Shown: positions 47,534 to 56,898, numbered from the stretch's first letter. The stretch is 64,000 nucleotides of DNA from Chitinophagales bacterium (GCA_017303335.1 JAFLBK010000001.1:1555001-1619000); one strand, 5' to 3'. A program made the numbers and translations. The notes: a model not told the origin generated them from the letters alone.

Positions 47534-47565
47534 TATTTTTGCCCAATCACAATCGACTATATTTG
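47534..47565 (+). promoter_or_regulatory. Probable clpP promoter elements
   Basis: TATTTTTG (47534-47541) and TATATTTG (47558-47565), both full -7 matches, before the clpP ATG at 47601. They may be two start sites. Confidence 0.45.
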
Positions 47566-47600
47566 TGAATAGTATCAATCAATAAAGCAAGCGTTCTACT

Positions 47601-48299
47601 ATGAATTTTGGAAAAGAATTTGAAAAATACGCGGTGAAGCACCGGGGAATCAGCAGTAATATGCTCGATGGGTACATCAAACACAATGTAACCAACCTTA
47701 CGCCCAACATCATTGAGGAAAGACCGATGAACATAGCCGTAATGGATGTGTACAGCCGCCTGATGATGGACCGGATCATCTTCCTGGGCTACCCTGTTAC
47801 CGATGAGGTGGCCAATATTGTTACCGCCCAGTTGTTATTCCTTGAAAGCACGGATCGCAACCGCGATATCCAGATGTACATCAATTGCCCTGGTGGCGGT
47901 GTATATGCCGGGCTCGGTATGTACGATACCATGCAGTTCATTACGCCCGATATCGCCACCATCTGTACCGGTATGGCGGCCAGCATGGGCGCCGTGCTGA
48001 TGTGCGCCGGGGCCAAGGGTAAACGTACGGCACTTAAACACGGCCGTATCATGATGCACCAGCCAAGCGCAGGCGCGGGCGGACAAGCCAGTGACATCGA
48101 GATCACCGTCAATGAAGTGAAGAAAATCAAACATGAGTTATACGAGATCATCGCCTACCATACCGGGCAGACCAGTGAAAAAGTGGCCGCCGACTGCGAC
48201 CGGGATAATTGGATGACAGCCCTGGAAGCGAAAGAATACGGATTGATCGATGAGGTATTGCTCGTGAACCAGCGGAAAATAAAAAAAGACCAGAAATAA
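47601..48299 (+). CDS. clpP: ATP-dependent Clp protease proteolytic subunit (first copy)
   Basis: 232 residues. The catalytic triad is complete: Ser128 (GMAASMG), His153 (MMHQP) and Asp202 (RDNW). The N-terminus is about 25 residues longer than E. coli mature ClpP. It forms the tetradecameric peptidase chamber that works with ClpX. A second clpP follows 10 nt later, so the organism may build a mixed ClpP1P2 complex. Confidence 0.94.
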   Translation: MNFGKEFEKYAVKHRGISSNMLDGYIKHNVTNLTPNIIEERPMNIAVMDVYSRLMMDRIIFLGYPVTDEVANIVTAQLLFLESTDRNRDIQMYINCPGGGVYAGLGMYDTMQFITPDIATICTGMAASMGAVLMCAGAKGKRTALKHGRIMMHQPSAGAGGQASDIEITVNEVKKIKHELYEIIAYHTGQTSEKVAADCDRDNWMTALEAKEYGLIDEVLLVNQRKIKKDQK

Positions 48300-48309
48300 A
48301 AACGAATAT

Positions 48310-48933
48310 ATGAACCTGTACAAGCATAACGGAATACGCTTCGACGAAGAAGACAAGCCAGAGGTACAACCCGAGAACCCGATGGAGAAAATGATGAGCA
48401 GCTGGCAATTTGATAAAAAATTCATCGAACAACGCAAGGTTTTCCTGTGGGGAGTGGTGGATGATAAAAGCGCCCGCGACATCACCAACAGGCTGATGTA
48501 CCTCGAAGCGCTGGATCCGGGAAAGGAAATCACCTTTTATATCAACAGCCCGGGTGGCGTAGTTACCAGCGGCATGGTCATCTACGATACGATGCAGATG
48601 ATCAGTTCCCCGGTTAGCACGGTATGTATGGGTATGGCCGCCAGTATGGGAAGCATACTCCTCAGCGGAGGTAAAAAGGGCAAGCGCTTCATTTTCCCCA
48701 GCGGGGAGGTAATGATCCACCAGCCCAGTGGTGGCGGACAAGGCACCAGCGCCGACCTCGAGATCATGGCTGAACAGATCCGGAAGATCAAACTCCTGGG
48801 GGCGGAGATACTGGCAAAAAACTGCGGGCAAACCGTCGAAAAAATACTGAAAGACTTCGATCGCGACTACTGGATGGATGCCCGGGAATCGGTGGCCTAT
48901 GGTATCGTGGATGGAATTCTGGAAAAAATCTGA
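48310..48933 (+). CDS. clpP: ATP-dependent Clp protease proteolytic subunit (second copy)
   Basis: 207 residues with triad Ser112 (MAASMGS), His137 (MIHQP) and Asp186 (DRDYW), so it looks active. It is clearly divergent from the first copy in its N-terminal 45 residues, which carry an acidic stretch ([14 protein letters not shown]) in place of the usual axial loops. A terminator separates it from clpX. Confidence 0.93.
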   Translation: MNLYKHNGIRFDEEDKPEVQPENPMEKMMSSWQFDKKFIEQRKVFLWGVVDDKSARDITNRLMYLEALDPGKEITFYINSPGGVVTSGMVIYDTMQMISSPVSTVCMGMAASMGSILLSGGKKGKRFIFPSGEVMIHQPSGGGQGTSADLEIMAEQIRKIKLLGAEILAKNCGQTVEKILKDFDRDYWMDARESVAYGIVDGILEKI

Positions 48934-48957
48934 GGGCAATATCATTAATCTATATGT

Positions 48958-48987
48958 AAAAGCCTCTTGTTGAGGCTTTTGTTTTTT
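48958..48987 (+). terminator. Terminator after the clpP pair
   Basis: Stem AAAAGCCTC/GAGGCTTTT, 5-nt loop, then GTTTTTT. Confidence 0.85.
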
Positions 48988-49049
48988 CGATCAGTAAGCA
49001 ACTTTCTGAAATTCAGGCTTGTCTTACTATGGCATTTGCCCGCTTTTAT

Positions 49050-49057
49050 TAATTTTG
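49050..49057 (+). promoter_or_regulatory. Probable clpX -7 element
   Basis: TAATTTTG, a full match, 31 nt before the clpX ATG. Confidence 0.45.
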
Positions 49058-49088
49058 TGAATTACTGCTGAACAGCTAAAAACCCTAT

Positions 49089-50330
49089 ATGGCAAAACAA
49101 CAAACCCTTCATTGCTCTTTCTGCGGTCGCAGCCGCGATGAAGTAAAGATCCTCATCGCCGGGCAAGATGGCCATATCTGCGAAAACTGCGTAGAGCATG
49201 CCGTGGAGATCATAGAACAGGAGCTGGGCAGCACCACGGATAACAAACACTTCAGCACACAGGGACATAAACTCAGCGTAAGGAAACCCATCGAGATCAA
49301 AAAATTCCTCGACGAATACGTGATTGGCCAAGAAGACGCGAAGAAGATACTGTCGGTAGCCGTATACAATCACTACAAACGCCTGAATCAGAAACAGGAC
49401 AGTGATATTGAAATTGAAAAGAGCAATATCATCATGGTGGGCGAAACCGGCACCGGTAAAACCCTCCTCGCCAAAACGATCGCCCGGATGCTCAATGTTC
49501 CCTTTGCGATCGTGGATGCCACCGTGTTTACCGAAGCCGGTTATGTGGGGGAAGACGTGGAGAGCATGCTCAGCCGCCTGCTGCAGGCATGCAATTACGA
49601 TGTTGCCGCTGCGGAAAAAGGCATTGTATTCATCGATGAGATCGACAAGATCGCCCGTAAGAGCGATAACCCTTCCATTACCCGCGATGTAAGCGGTGAA
49701 GGCGTTCAGCAGGGTTTGCTGAAGCTGCTGGAAGGAACCGAAGTGCTTGTTCCGCCGCAGGGTGGCCGCAAACACCCGGAACAAAAACTGATCAAAATAA
49801 ACACGCAGAATATTCTCTTTATCTGTGGCGGAGCCTTCGATGGTGTCGATAAGATCATAGCCCGCCGGGTAAACACCAATGCCATCGGTTTCAATGTAAA
49901 CAAGGAATTACAGGAATACCAGCACGATAACCTGCTGCATTTTGTCAATGCCGTAGACCTGAAGCATTTCGGCCTTATCCCCGAACTGCTGGGCCGCCTG
50001 CCGGTGGTTACCTACCTGAACCCGCTGGATGCGGTAACGCTCCGGAATATTCTTACGGAACCCAAAAACTCGCTCATCAAACAATTCACCCGCCTTTTTG
50101 AAATCGAGGGCATCGAATTGAAATTTGAGCCGGTAGTGCTGGATTTCATGGTGGAAAAGGCGCTCGAATACAAACTCGGGGCCCGTGGACTGCGCAGTAT
50201 CTGCGAAAGCATACTTACCGATGCCATGTATGAACTTCCTTCCCAGAAAGTAAAACTGTTTGAAGTAACCCTCGAGTACGCTCAGCGTAAGTTCAGCAAC
50301 AGCAAACTGAGCATGCTGAAAGTAGCGTAA
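49089..50330 (+). CDS. clpX: ATP-dependent Clp protease ATP-binding subunit ClpX
   Basis: 413 residues. Zinc-binding C4 domain (C9, C12, C31, C34), then the AAA+ module with Walker [12 protein letters not shown] (about 119-129), Walker [12 protein letters not shown] and the arginine finger region (LLGRLPVV). It unfolds tagged proteins and feeds them to ClpP. It lies 156 nt after the clpP pair and has its own promoter element. Confidence 0.97.
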   Translation: MAKQQTLHCSFCGRSRDEVKILIAGQDGHICENCVEHAVEIIEQELGSTTDNKHFSTQGHKLSVRKPIEIKKFLDEYVIGQEDAKKILSVAVYNHYKRLNQKQDSDIEIEKSNIIMVGETGTGKTLLAKTIARMLNVPFAIVDATVFTEAGYVGEDVESMLSRLLQACNYDVAAAEKGIVFIDEIDKIARKSDNPSITRDVSGEGVQQGLLKLLEGTEVLVPPQGGRKHPEQKLIKINTQNILFICGGAFDGVDKIIARRVNTNAIGFNVNKELQEYQHDNLLHFVNAVDLKHFGLIPELLGRLPVVTYLNPLDAVTLRNILTEPKNSLIKQFTRLFEIEGIELKFEPVVLDFMVEKALEYKLGARGLRSICESILTDAMYELPSQKVKLFEVTLEYAQRKFSNSKLSMLKVA

Positions 50331-50377
50331 TAGTTCGTACCAGCTTTACTCCCGTAAAAAGCATGCTTCCGGCTGTT

Positions 50378-50411
50378 GTACAAATGGCCGCCGGGGTTTG
50401 TACCGCTTTTC
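50378..50411 (+). terminator. Possible terminator after clpX
   Basis: Stem GTACAAA/TTTGTAC (50378-50384/50397-50403) with a GC-rich inner part, followed by CGCTTTTCT. The T-run is imperfect. Confidence 0.4.
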
Positions 50412-50516
50412 TCCCCAATTTTCAAACAAGCAGCCCACATTTTAGGCAGTTGTATCATTTCAGGTTATTTTTACGCCGTTTAAAAACCATCCGCTAAAAT
50501 CAAATAAAACCAACCA

Positions 50517-51779
50517 ATGGTAGATGTTATCCTGGGTATGCAGTGGGGTGATGAGGGCAAGGGAAAGATCGTAGATTATTTCGCGAAAAATTATGATGTA
50601 ATAGCCCGTTTCCAGGGCGGCCCGAATGCAGGGCACACACTCTATGTGGATGGGAAAAAAGTAGTACTGCACCAGATACCCAGCGGTATCTTTCACGAAT
50701 CCAAGACCAACCTGATCGGCAATGGTGTGGTGCTGGATGCCGTTACCCTGAAAAAGGAATGCGGTCATGTAGCAGAGATGGGGGTCGACTTCCGGAAGAA
50801 TCTCTTCATCAGCGAACGCACGCACCTGATCCTGCCTACACACCGTGCCCTGGATAAGGCCAGCGAACTCTCCAAAGGCAACCAGAAGATCGGCAGCACC
50901 CTGAAAGGAATCGGGCCGGCGTATATGGATAAAACGGGCCGCAACGGTTTGCGGGTAGGCAACCTGCTCGATAAAAGTTTTACAACAGAATACATCAAAC
51001 TCCGCCTCAAGCATCAACGGCTGCTCGATAGCTTCAATTTCCAGGAAGACATCAGCGCCTGGGAGGAAGAATTTTTTGAGGCCATCGATTTCCTGCGTGG
51101 TTTTAATATCGTGAATGGCGAATACTTCATCAATGAACGGATACAGAAAGGCCAGCGGGTGCTGGCTGAAGGAGCGCAGGGCAGCATGCTGGACGTCGAT
51201 TTCGGAACCTTCCCCTTTGTAACAAGCAGCAATACCATTTCGGCCGGTGTCTGTACCGGATTGGGAATCGCTCCCCAAAAAATCCGTGAGGTATTTGGCG
51301 TATCCAAAGCGTATTGCACCCGGGTGGGCAGCGGACCGTTCCCGACGGAATTGAATGATGAAACGGGCGAATTGATCCGTAAAACCGGCAACGAGTTCGG
51401 AAGCACCACAGGACGCCCCCGCCGCTGCGGCTGGATCGACCTGGTAGCCTTGCAGTTCGCCTGCATGGTAAATGGTGTAACCCAGATTATTATGACAAAA
51501 GCCGATATACTGGATAACCTGGCCGAACTGAATGTGTGTAACGGCTACAGGATAAACGGGGAGGAGAAGAATTTTGTGCCCTTCCAGATGAACAAAGTGG
51601 ATATCGAGCCGGTGTACAAAACGTTTAAAGGCTGGATGAAGGATATCTCCGAAATAACCGAATACGACAACCTGCCCGCTGAAATGAAATCCTATATACA
51701 ATACCTGAACAGCTACCTGGGCGTTCCCGTGAAATACATCAGTAACGGCCCCGGCAGAGACCAATTATTGCATGCATAA
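50517..51779 (+). CDS. purA: Adenylosuccinate synthetase
   Basis: 420 residues, normal length. The N-terminal GMQWGDEGKGKIVDYF P-loop (about 7-22), FQGGPNAGHT, and the later GVCTGLGI and TTGRPRRCGWID blocks are all present. It makes adenylosuccinate from IMP and aspartate with GTP. It stands alone as a single cistron before an acidic protein gene. Confidence 0.97.
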   Translation: MVDVILGMQWGDEGKGKIVDYFAKNYDVIARFQGGPNAGHTLYVDGKKVVLHQIPSGIFHESKTNLIGNGVVLDAVTLKKECGHVAEMGVDFRKNLFISERTHLILPTHRALDKASELSKGNQKIGSTLKGIGPAYMDKTGRNGLRVGNLLDKSFTTEYIKLRLKHQRLLDSFNFQEDISAWEEEFFEAIDFLRGFNIVNGEYFINERIQKGQRVLAEGAQGSMLDVDFGTFPFVTSSNTISAGVCTGLGIAPQKIREVFGVSKAYCTRVGSGPFPTELNDETGELIRKTGNEFGSTTGRPRRCGWIDLVALQFACMVNGVTQIIMTKADILDNLAELNVCNGYRINGEEKNFVPFQMNKVDIEPVYKTFKGWMKDISEITEYDNLPAEMKSYIQYLNSYLGVPVKYISNGPGRDQLLHA

Positions 51780-51796
51780 AGAAAAAAAGTTTCAAA

Positions 51797-51804
51797 TATT
51801 TTTG
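51797..51804 (+). promoter_or_regulatory. Probable -7 element of the acidic protein gene
   Basis: TATTTTTG, a full match, 48 nt before the ATG. Confidence 0.4.
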
Positions 51805-51852
51805 GCTATTTAAAAAACCCGTTGAAATTTTACAGCATAACCCTTATGAATT

Positions 51853-52284
51853 ATGGTTCTGATATCTGACAACGCAAAACTGACTACAGCAAAAGCGCCT
51901 GCCAGCGCTGCGGTTAAAGCTGCCAAGAAAGCATCCAAGCCTAAGAAAAAAGAGGAGGAGGATGATGATGATGATTTTGATGAAGAAGAAGAGAAAAAAC
52001 CGGCAAAGAAATCGGCTACCCGCAAAGGTGGGGACGATGACGACGATGACGATGACGAGGAGGATGAAGACGTAGCGGATGATTGGGATACACCTGAAGA
52101 AGATGATGACTGGGATCCTGACTTTGACGAATTTGATGTTCCGAAGTCGAAAGGTAAAAAGGCAACAGGAGGTAAAAAATCTGCCGGCGGCGACGACGAC
52201 GACTTCAAAATGGACGACGATTTCAAAGACCTGGGTTTTGATGACCTCGATGGAGGTGATTTCGACGACGAGGACGATTTCTAA
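51853..52284 (+). CDS. Acidic low-complexity protein
   Basis: 143 residues. The N-terminal 36 are Ala/Lys-rich (ASAAVKAAKKASKPKKK), like a histone H1 or HU tail. The rest is dominated by Asp and Glu runs broken by Lys/Ala patches and aromatic repeats (DDWDTPEEDDDWDPDFDEF, and a FKDLGFDDLDGGDF tail). No fold can be predicted; it is probably disordered. The coding DNA is a GAT/GAC/GAG repeat and could slip in replication. It has its own promoter element upstream and a strong hairpin downstream. Function unknown: a nucleoid- or RNA-polymerase-associated acidic protein is one guess. Confidence 0.75.
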   Translation: MVLISDNAKLTTAKAPASAAVKAAKKASKPKKKEEEDDDDDFDEEEEKKPAKKSATRKGGDDDDDDDDEEDEDVADDWDTPEEDDDWDPDFDEFDVPKSKGKKATGGKKSAGGDDDDFKMDDDFKDLGFDDLDGGDFDDEDDF

Positions 52285-52301
52285 ACAGGAAAATAAATCC
52301 T

Positions 52302-53591
52302 GTGAAGCACAGCATATCTTTTCCCGTTACCGATTTTCAAACCTGTAAGATAAAAATGCTGAACTGGGTAAACCGGTTCAGCATTTTTTGTTTTCTCGAT
52401 AACCGGCAATACGATTTCTCTGAACCGGCTTTTGAATGCCTGCTGGCCGCCGGGGCGGTAAAAATGCTTGCTGCCGATGCCGGTACCGCCTTCGACCAGC
52501 TCAGGCAATTTTATGAGGCGAATGAAGGTGAATGGCTCTTTGGCCATTTGGGTTACGACCTGAAAAATGAAACCGAGGCGCTGCAATCCAGGCATCCCGA
52601 CCGATTGGGTTTCCGGGATCTCGCCTTTTTCATTCCCGAATACGTGATCAGGCTGGAAGAAGAAAAAATAAGTCTTTACGGCCAGGGAAACCTGGAAGAT
52701 ATTTACCGGCAGATCGACGAATCGCCGGCAACCCTGTCAGAAACAAATGATGCGGCATTGCCTGTTATCCATCACCGGATCAGCGAGCATGATTACCTGG
52801 CAGCCGTATCAGCCCTGCGCCAGCATATATTACGCGGCGATTGTTACGAGATCAATTTCTGCCAGGAGTTTTATGCAGAAGATGGCCGGATTGATCCCTT
52901 GATCGTCTTCGATAAACTGGCGGCCATTTCACCCAATCCTTTCTCCGCGTACTATCGTTTCAATGATCAGTATTGTGTGTGTGCAAGCCCGGAAAGGTAC
53001 CTGCAAAAAAAGGGTAACAGGATATGTTCGCAACCCATCAAAGGAACTTCCCGGCGGCAATTGGCCGACGCTATTGCCGATGATACAGCAAAGCGGTACC
53101 TGGCGGAAAGCGCCAAAGAAAAAAGCGAGAACGTTATGGTGGTAGACCTTGTGCGTAACGACCTCAGCCGTGTTTGCCGGCCGGGCTCGGTTACGGTTGA
53201 TGAACTGTTCGGCATCTACAGTTTTCCCCAGGTACACCAGATGATCAGTACGGTCAGTGGCGAACTTGCCGAAGGATACGACTGGATCGATTGTATAAAA
53301 GCCACGTTCCCGATGGGATCCATGACCGGTGCGCCCAAGAAAAAAGTGATGGAGCTGATCGACAGCTATGAGCAGAGCCGGCGCGGACTTTTTTCCGGCT
53401 CGATCGGTTATGTGAATCCTTCCGGCGATTTTGACTTCAACGTGGTCATACGGAGTTTATTCTACAATGCGGCAACCCGCTATCTTTCTTTTCAAACCGG
53501 CGGCGGTATCACCTACAACAGCAAGCCGGAAGATGAGTATGCGGAAAGTCTGCTCAAGGGGGAGGCGATGATGCAGATACTGAGTACGTAA
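52302..53591 (+). CDS. pabB: Aminodeoxychorismate/anthranilate synthase component I
   Basis: 429 residues from GTG 52302. The chorismate-binding domain (about 160-425) has the family blocks GDCYEINFCQEF, SPERYL, QPIKGTSRR, VMVVDLVRNDLSR and FPMGSMTGAPKKKVMELI. It makes 4-amino-4-deoxychorismate for folate together with a glutaminase not seen nearby. I prefer the GTG over the ATG at 52356 because the first residues (KHSISFPVTDF...KMLNWVNRF) follow the N-terminal pattern I remember in Bacteroidota PabB. A terminator-like hairpin lies inside codons 17-30. Confidence 0.88.
   Translation: MKHSISFPVTDFQTCKIKMLNWVNRFSIFCFLDNRQYDFSEPAFECLLAAGAVKMLAADAGTAFDQLRQFYEANEGEWLFGHLGYDLKNETEALQSRHPDRLGFRDLAFFIPEYVIRLEEEKISLYGQGNLEDIYRQIDESPATLSETNDAALPVIHHRISEHDYLAAVSALRQHILRGDCYEINFCQEFYAEDGRIDPLIVFDKLAAISPNPFSAYYRFNDQYCVCASPERYLQKKGNRICSQPIKGTSRRQLADAIADDTAKRYLAESAKEKSENVMVVDLVRNDLSRVCRPGSVTVDELFGIYSFPQVHQMISTVSGELAEGYDWIDCIKATFPMGSMTGAPKKKVMELIDSYEQSRRGLFSGSIGYVNPSGDFDFNVVIRSLFYNAATRYLSFQTGGGITYNSKPEDEYAESLLKGEAMMQILST
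52352..52389 (+). terminator. Terminator-like hairpin inside the 5' end of pabB
   Basis: 16-bp stem AAAAATGCTGAACTGG/CCGGTTCAGCATTTTT (one G-T pair), loop GTAAA, then TGTTTTC. It lies 68 nt after the stop of the acidic protein gene and overlaps the first codons of pabB. Confidence 0.8.
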
Positions 53592-53592
53592 A

Positions 53593-54765
53593 TCAGCTTT
53601 TTTTCTTCTTCGGATTTTTGGGAGCAGGGTAAATAACCTGCTGATTCGCAGGCGGGGCCGGGTTATCGCCTAATAGCAGTTGAACACATTCGTTCAGTAT
53701 GCTGTACTTGTTTGCCAGGAATACCTGCATTTTATCAACGGGCAGGCGCAGGTCGTAATTCCCATTGACCGACATCATATTATCAAAGTCTGGATTATAC
53801 CGGTTGAATTGTGTAATGTCCATCGACAGGTTTTTGGCAATGACCAGTGAATTGTATTTGCCGGAAATAGCCTGCGTGCTGGTATTGGCAAGTTCTTCTT
53901 CAGTAAGCGATGGTTTTTTATCGTATGGATTTGCGCCGATACCTGTACCACCAGCCAGGTTTGGGGTGGTGGTGATTCCTCCGGACCCTTCCATCACATA
54001 GTGGGTGGCGATGAATTTTTTTACGTGGTTACGGCTTTCGGTAGGCAGGTAGTATTGCAGCGACCAAAAATTCCGGCTCCCGCTTTTTTTGATGGCGGAA
54101 AAAACCCGACCGGGTCCGCCATTATAGGCGGCGATCACCAGCAACCAGTCGTGCAGTTGTCCGTAAAGCGTCAGTAGGTATCGTGCGGCGGCGTGCGTGC
54201 TTTTATAATAATCCCGGCGTTCATCAAAAAACCCATTTACGACCAGTCCGTAATCGCGGGCGGTGTAGGGCATGAACTGCCAGGGGCCACCGGCGCCCTT
54301 CCAGCTGGTTGCGCCCGTACTCAGGTTGCTTTCGATAACAGCGAGGTATTTTAATTCCCGGGGTAATCCGTATTGCGAGAGAATATTATCGATGAGGTTA
54401 AAATAGGGTTGTCCCCAGCCTTTCATCTGGATCAGGTGATTGCTGTGCGCTTTCAGGTAGTCCTGCATATAACTTTCCGCATTCGGGTTTACCTGGACCG
54501 AGTAGGGCAGGGCCGGATTGTAATTATACTGGGCGAATAAGTTCTTGAATCCGTATTTGGTAACCTGGCTGAAGTACTGCACCTTCTCTTTCTGTGGCGG
54601 CATTTTCGTTTTAAGTACTTCCGATATAATAGAATCTTCCACCACCGAATTGGTGATGCTGGTATCGGCTTCCTTTTGTTGCAGAAGCATGCCTATGTTG
54701 AGGCAACCTGCTTTAGCAGTGAGCAGGAATACCTGGGTGAGCGCTATCGCAACCAGTTTCTTCAT
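53593..54765 (-). CDS. MltD-like lytic transglycosylase
   Basis: 390 residues. Signal peptide (about 1-20), then an SLT domain with catalytic Glu145 (AVIESNLSTGATSWKGAGGPWQFMP as the ES...GxxGxxQ layout) and an AAYNGGPGRV motif. A LysM-like segment lies near 310-375 (YNSLVIAKNLSMDITQFNRYNP as a short alpha-beta unit). It cleaves peptidoglycan in the periplasm. Its start overlaps the gatA stop by 4 nt (ATGA), and its stop is only 1 nt from the convergent pabB stop, so there is no room for a terminator between them. Confidence 0.9.
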   Translation of the reverse strand: MKKLVAIALTQVFLLTAKAGCLNIGMLLQQKEADTSITNSVVEDSIISEVLKTKMPPQKEKVQYFSQVTKYGFKNLFAQYNYNPALPYSVQVNPNAESYMQDYLKAHSNHLIQMKGWGQPYFNLIDNILSQYGLPRELKYLAVIESNLSTGATSWKGAGGPWQFMPYTARDYGLVVNGFFDERRDYYKSTHAAARYLLTLYGQLHDWLLVIAAYNGGPGRVFSAIKKSGSRNFWSLQYYLPTESRNHVKKFIATHYVMEGSGGITTTPNLAGGTGIGANPYDKKPSLTEEELANTSTQAISGKYNSLVIAKNLSMDITQFNRYNPDFDNMMSVNGNYDLRLPVDKMQVFLANKYSILNECVQLLLGDNPAPPANQQVIYPAPKNPKKKKS

Positions 54766-56216
54766 ACTGTTTCGGGCTCTGCCATTTGATATTCATTCAA
54801 CAGGTAACGGGAAAGCTCCAGCAAAGTTAGTTCATCCGCCTTTTTCGTCATCACCTGCAGGCCGAAGGGCATACCGTTGCTGTGTTTGAACAAAGGAATG
54901 GAAATGCCCGGAATACCGGTGAGATTGGCAAAAACTGTAAAGATATCGGCCAGGTACATGGCTATGGGGTCTTCGTTCTTTTCGCCGATCCGGAAAGCGG
55001 TAGAAGGGCTGGTGGGCATGATAAGTGCATCGTAATCAGAGAAGATTGTATTCGTCTTCTCTACCAGGAGGCGTCTTACCTGTTGGGCTTTGCTGAAGTA
55101 AGCATCATAGTAGCCGCTGCTCAGTACGAATGTGCCCAGCATGATACGGCGTTGCACCTCTTTCCCAAACCCCTCGCTACGGGTTTTCTTATAGAAATCG
55201 TTCAGGTCCTGTATGTCGTTTTTGGTTTGATACCCATACCGTATACCATCATACCGGCTGAGGTTGCTGCTGGCTTCCGCGGTTGTTAAAACATAATAAG
55301 TTGGTACCACATACTCGAGCAGGTTGAAATCGACTTCTTCGATCAGGTGACCCTTGTTTTTAAGTAAATCAATGAGCGCAAATACCTGCTCCCGGATCCC
55401 GTTGTCGAGTGATGGATGCTGAAGGGCTTCTTTAAAGTAGGCAATTCTGTACCGGCGGATGGGTATTGCCTTATTTGTGAATACAGGGTTTTCATCATTG
55501 AGGGCGGTGCTGTCGTATTCGTCGGCACCACTCAATACCTCCAGTAATAGGGCGATATCGTTGGTATTATTTCCAAAGATCCCGATCTGGTCGAATGAAG
55601 AGGCATAGGCAATCAGCCCGTACCGGGATATTCGCCCGTAGGAGGGTTTTAGCCCGATGATGCCACAAAAATCGGCCGGTTGACGTACCGAGCCCCCGGT
55701 ATCGCTTCCGAGGCTTGCCATACAGCATCCCGCCTGCACCGCTACGGCGCTTCCACCGGATGAGCCGCCCGGAACCCGGGTGGTATCCAGTGCATTCAGA
55801 ACGTTGCCATAAGCAGAGTTTTCATTGGAACTGCCCATGGCGAATTCATCGCAATTGCAGGTACCAATGATTATCGCTTCTTCATCCAGCAGGCGCTGTA
55901 CAGCGGTGGCATTGTAAAGGCTTTTAAAGCCCTCCAGTATTTTAGAGGCTGCCGTCACCCGGTGATCCTTGTAGCAGATCACATCCTTGAGCGCTATCAC
56001 AACACCGTGCAATTTTTTGGGGGTATGTCCGAGGCTACGCAACCGGTCAAGCTCCTGGGCTCTCTGAAGGGCTTCTTCAGCATAAACTTCAGTGAAAGCA
56101 TTCAGGTGCCGGTTTGCGTCGATTCTGGCCAGGTAATGATTCACAGCCTCTGTGCAACTGGTATGGTTGTTTTGGAGGTCGGACTGATACTTGGCTATGG
56201 TGCTAAACGAAAACAT
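54762..56216 (-). CDS. gatA: Glutamyl-tRNA(Gln) amidotransferase subunit A
   Basis: 484 residues from ATG 56216, the usual GatA length; an ATG at 56252 would add 12 residues. The amidase Ser-cisSer-Lys triad is present: Lys in VIALKDV, then GSSGGSAVAV and GSDTGGSVRQP. It supplies ammonia for making Gln-tRNA(Gln) from Glu-tRNA(Gln). gatB and gatC are not adjacent, so the genes are dispersed. Translationally coupled to the transglycosylase downstream. Confidence 0.94.
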   Translation of the reverse strand: MFSFSTIAKYQSDLQNNHTSCTEAVNHYLARIDANRHLNAFTEVYAEEALQRAQELDRLRSLGHTPKKLHGVVIALKDVICYKDHRVTAASKILEGFKSLYNATAVQRLLDEEAIIIGTCNCDEFAMGSSNENSAYGNVLNALDTTRVPGGSSGGSAVAVQAGCCMASLGSDTGGSVRQPADFCGIIGLKPSYGRISRYGLIAYASSFDQIGIFGNNTNDIALLLEVLSGADEYDSTALNDENPVFTNKAIPIRRYRIAYFKEALQHPSLDNGIREQVFALIDLLKNKGHLIEEVDFNLLEYVVPTYYVLTTAEASSNLSRYDGIRYGYQTKNDIQDLNDFYKKTRSEGFGKEVQRRIMLGTFVLSSGYYDAYFSKAQQVRRLLVEKTNTIFSDYDALIMPTSPSTAFRIGEKNEDPIAMYLADIFTVFANLTGIPGISIPLFKHSNGMPFGLQVMTKKADELTLLELSRYLLNEYQMAEPETV

Positions 56217-56240
56217 GATATGCGTAGCGGCATAAAAAAC

Positions 56241-56276
56241 CGGCTGAAGCATTCCCCCAGGGGTTCGCTTCAGCCG
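56241..56276 (-). terminator. Terminator after tatA
   Basis: 10-bp stem CGGCTGAAGC/GCTTCAGCCG with a 16-nt loop. On the minus strand it is followed by GTTTTTTATG. It lies 24 nt after the tatA stop and just before gatA. Confidence 0.8.
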
Positions 56277-56299
56277 TAATAAGGTTATTTCTTTTTGTA

Positions 56300-56515
56300 T
56301 TACTTGTTATCTTTTTCCCGCATTCCTTCCTCGATCTCGCTCTTCACATTATTTTTGGCATCGTTGAACTCACGCATGCCGCGGCCGATTCCCCGCATCA
56401 GCTCTGGTATCTTCTTACCACCGAAAAGCAGTAATACTACCACAATGATGAGGATCCACTCACTGCCTCCCGGCATAGACAACATAAATATGTTGTTTAA
56501 GATTGATAATGTCAT
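56300..56515 (-). CDS. tatA: Sec-independent translocase protein TatA/TatE
   Basis: 71 residues. A short N-terminal region, one membrane helix (about 18-36, [19 protein letters not shown]), the FGGKKIPEL hinge and an amphipathic helix ([14 protein letters not shown]), then a charged tail. It forms the pore of twin-arginine export. tatC is not adjacent. Confidence 0.94.
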   Translation of the reverse strand: MTLSILNNIFMLSMPGGSEWILIIVVVLLLFGGKKIPELMRGIGRGMREFNDAKNNVKSEIEEGMREKDNK

Positions 56516-56532
56516 AGTATCGGTTTAGGCAG

Positions 56533-56540
56533 CAAAGATA
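56533..56540 (-). promoter_or_regulatory. Probable tatA -7 element
   Basis: TATCTTTG on the minus strand, a full match, 18 nt before the tatA ATG. Confidence 0.5.
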
Positions 56541-56617
56541 AATCAAATAATCACTTGCCCTGCAATTAAATACGTCAAAGTTAACCGGTGATTAACCTGG
56601 AACGGGCATAAAGATAA

Positions 56618-56746
56618 TTAGCGAATATAGGTTCTGCCGCAGCGGGCTTTTCCGTTGGCAGCCTGTTCGGGAGAGATACCCCTCATACAGGAAAACAATA
56701 AAGTAATGGCAGATACTGCAACGAGTGCAAGAACAATCCTTCTCAT
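56618..56746 (-). CDS. Small 42-residue lipoprotein
   Basis: ATG 56746, stop TAA at 56618. The protein starts MRRIVLALVAVSAITLLFSC with a lipobox (LFSC, Cys20); the mature part is MRGISPEQAANGKARCGRTYIR with the initial Cys before it. Many Bacteroidota encode tiny lipoproteins with a TPxxAAN-GK-KCGR ending, and this fits that pattern as I remember it. The pattern, lipobox and sound start argue for a real gene. It may bind metal through the second Cys; the function is unknown. It lies between tatA and rplS. Confidence 0.65.
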   Translation of the reverse strand: MRRIVLALVAVSAITLLFSCMRGISPEQAANGKARCGRTYIR

Positions 56747-56873
56747 GTGGTTTACGGTTTAAAATTTAAAATGAACGTTTCAGATTAACCTTGAGGTAGA
56801 AGTCTTTTCGAAGGATTGAATTTTGATCAAACATAATAACTATAATCCCATTTTCATAATTTTTTTAAGAAAA

Positions 56874-56898
56874 AAGGGAAAATCATTGATTTTCCCTT
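56874..56898 (-). terminator. Terminator after rplS
   Basis: 11-bp perfect stem AAGGGAAAATC/GATTTTCCCTT, loop ATT, flanked by A and T runs on both sides. Confidence 0.85.

Noticed and set aside
51960-52270. Serine-rich open frame opposite the acidic protein
   Set aside because: Serine runs are the antisense reading of GAT/GAC/GAG repeats; no start or domain supports it.
56582-56603. TAAC words 11 nt apart (TAACCGGTGATTAACC)
   Set aside because: Only two copies, downstream of the small lipoprotein and not in a suitable promoter. Pairs are expected by chance about twice in a window this size.
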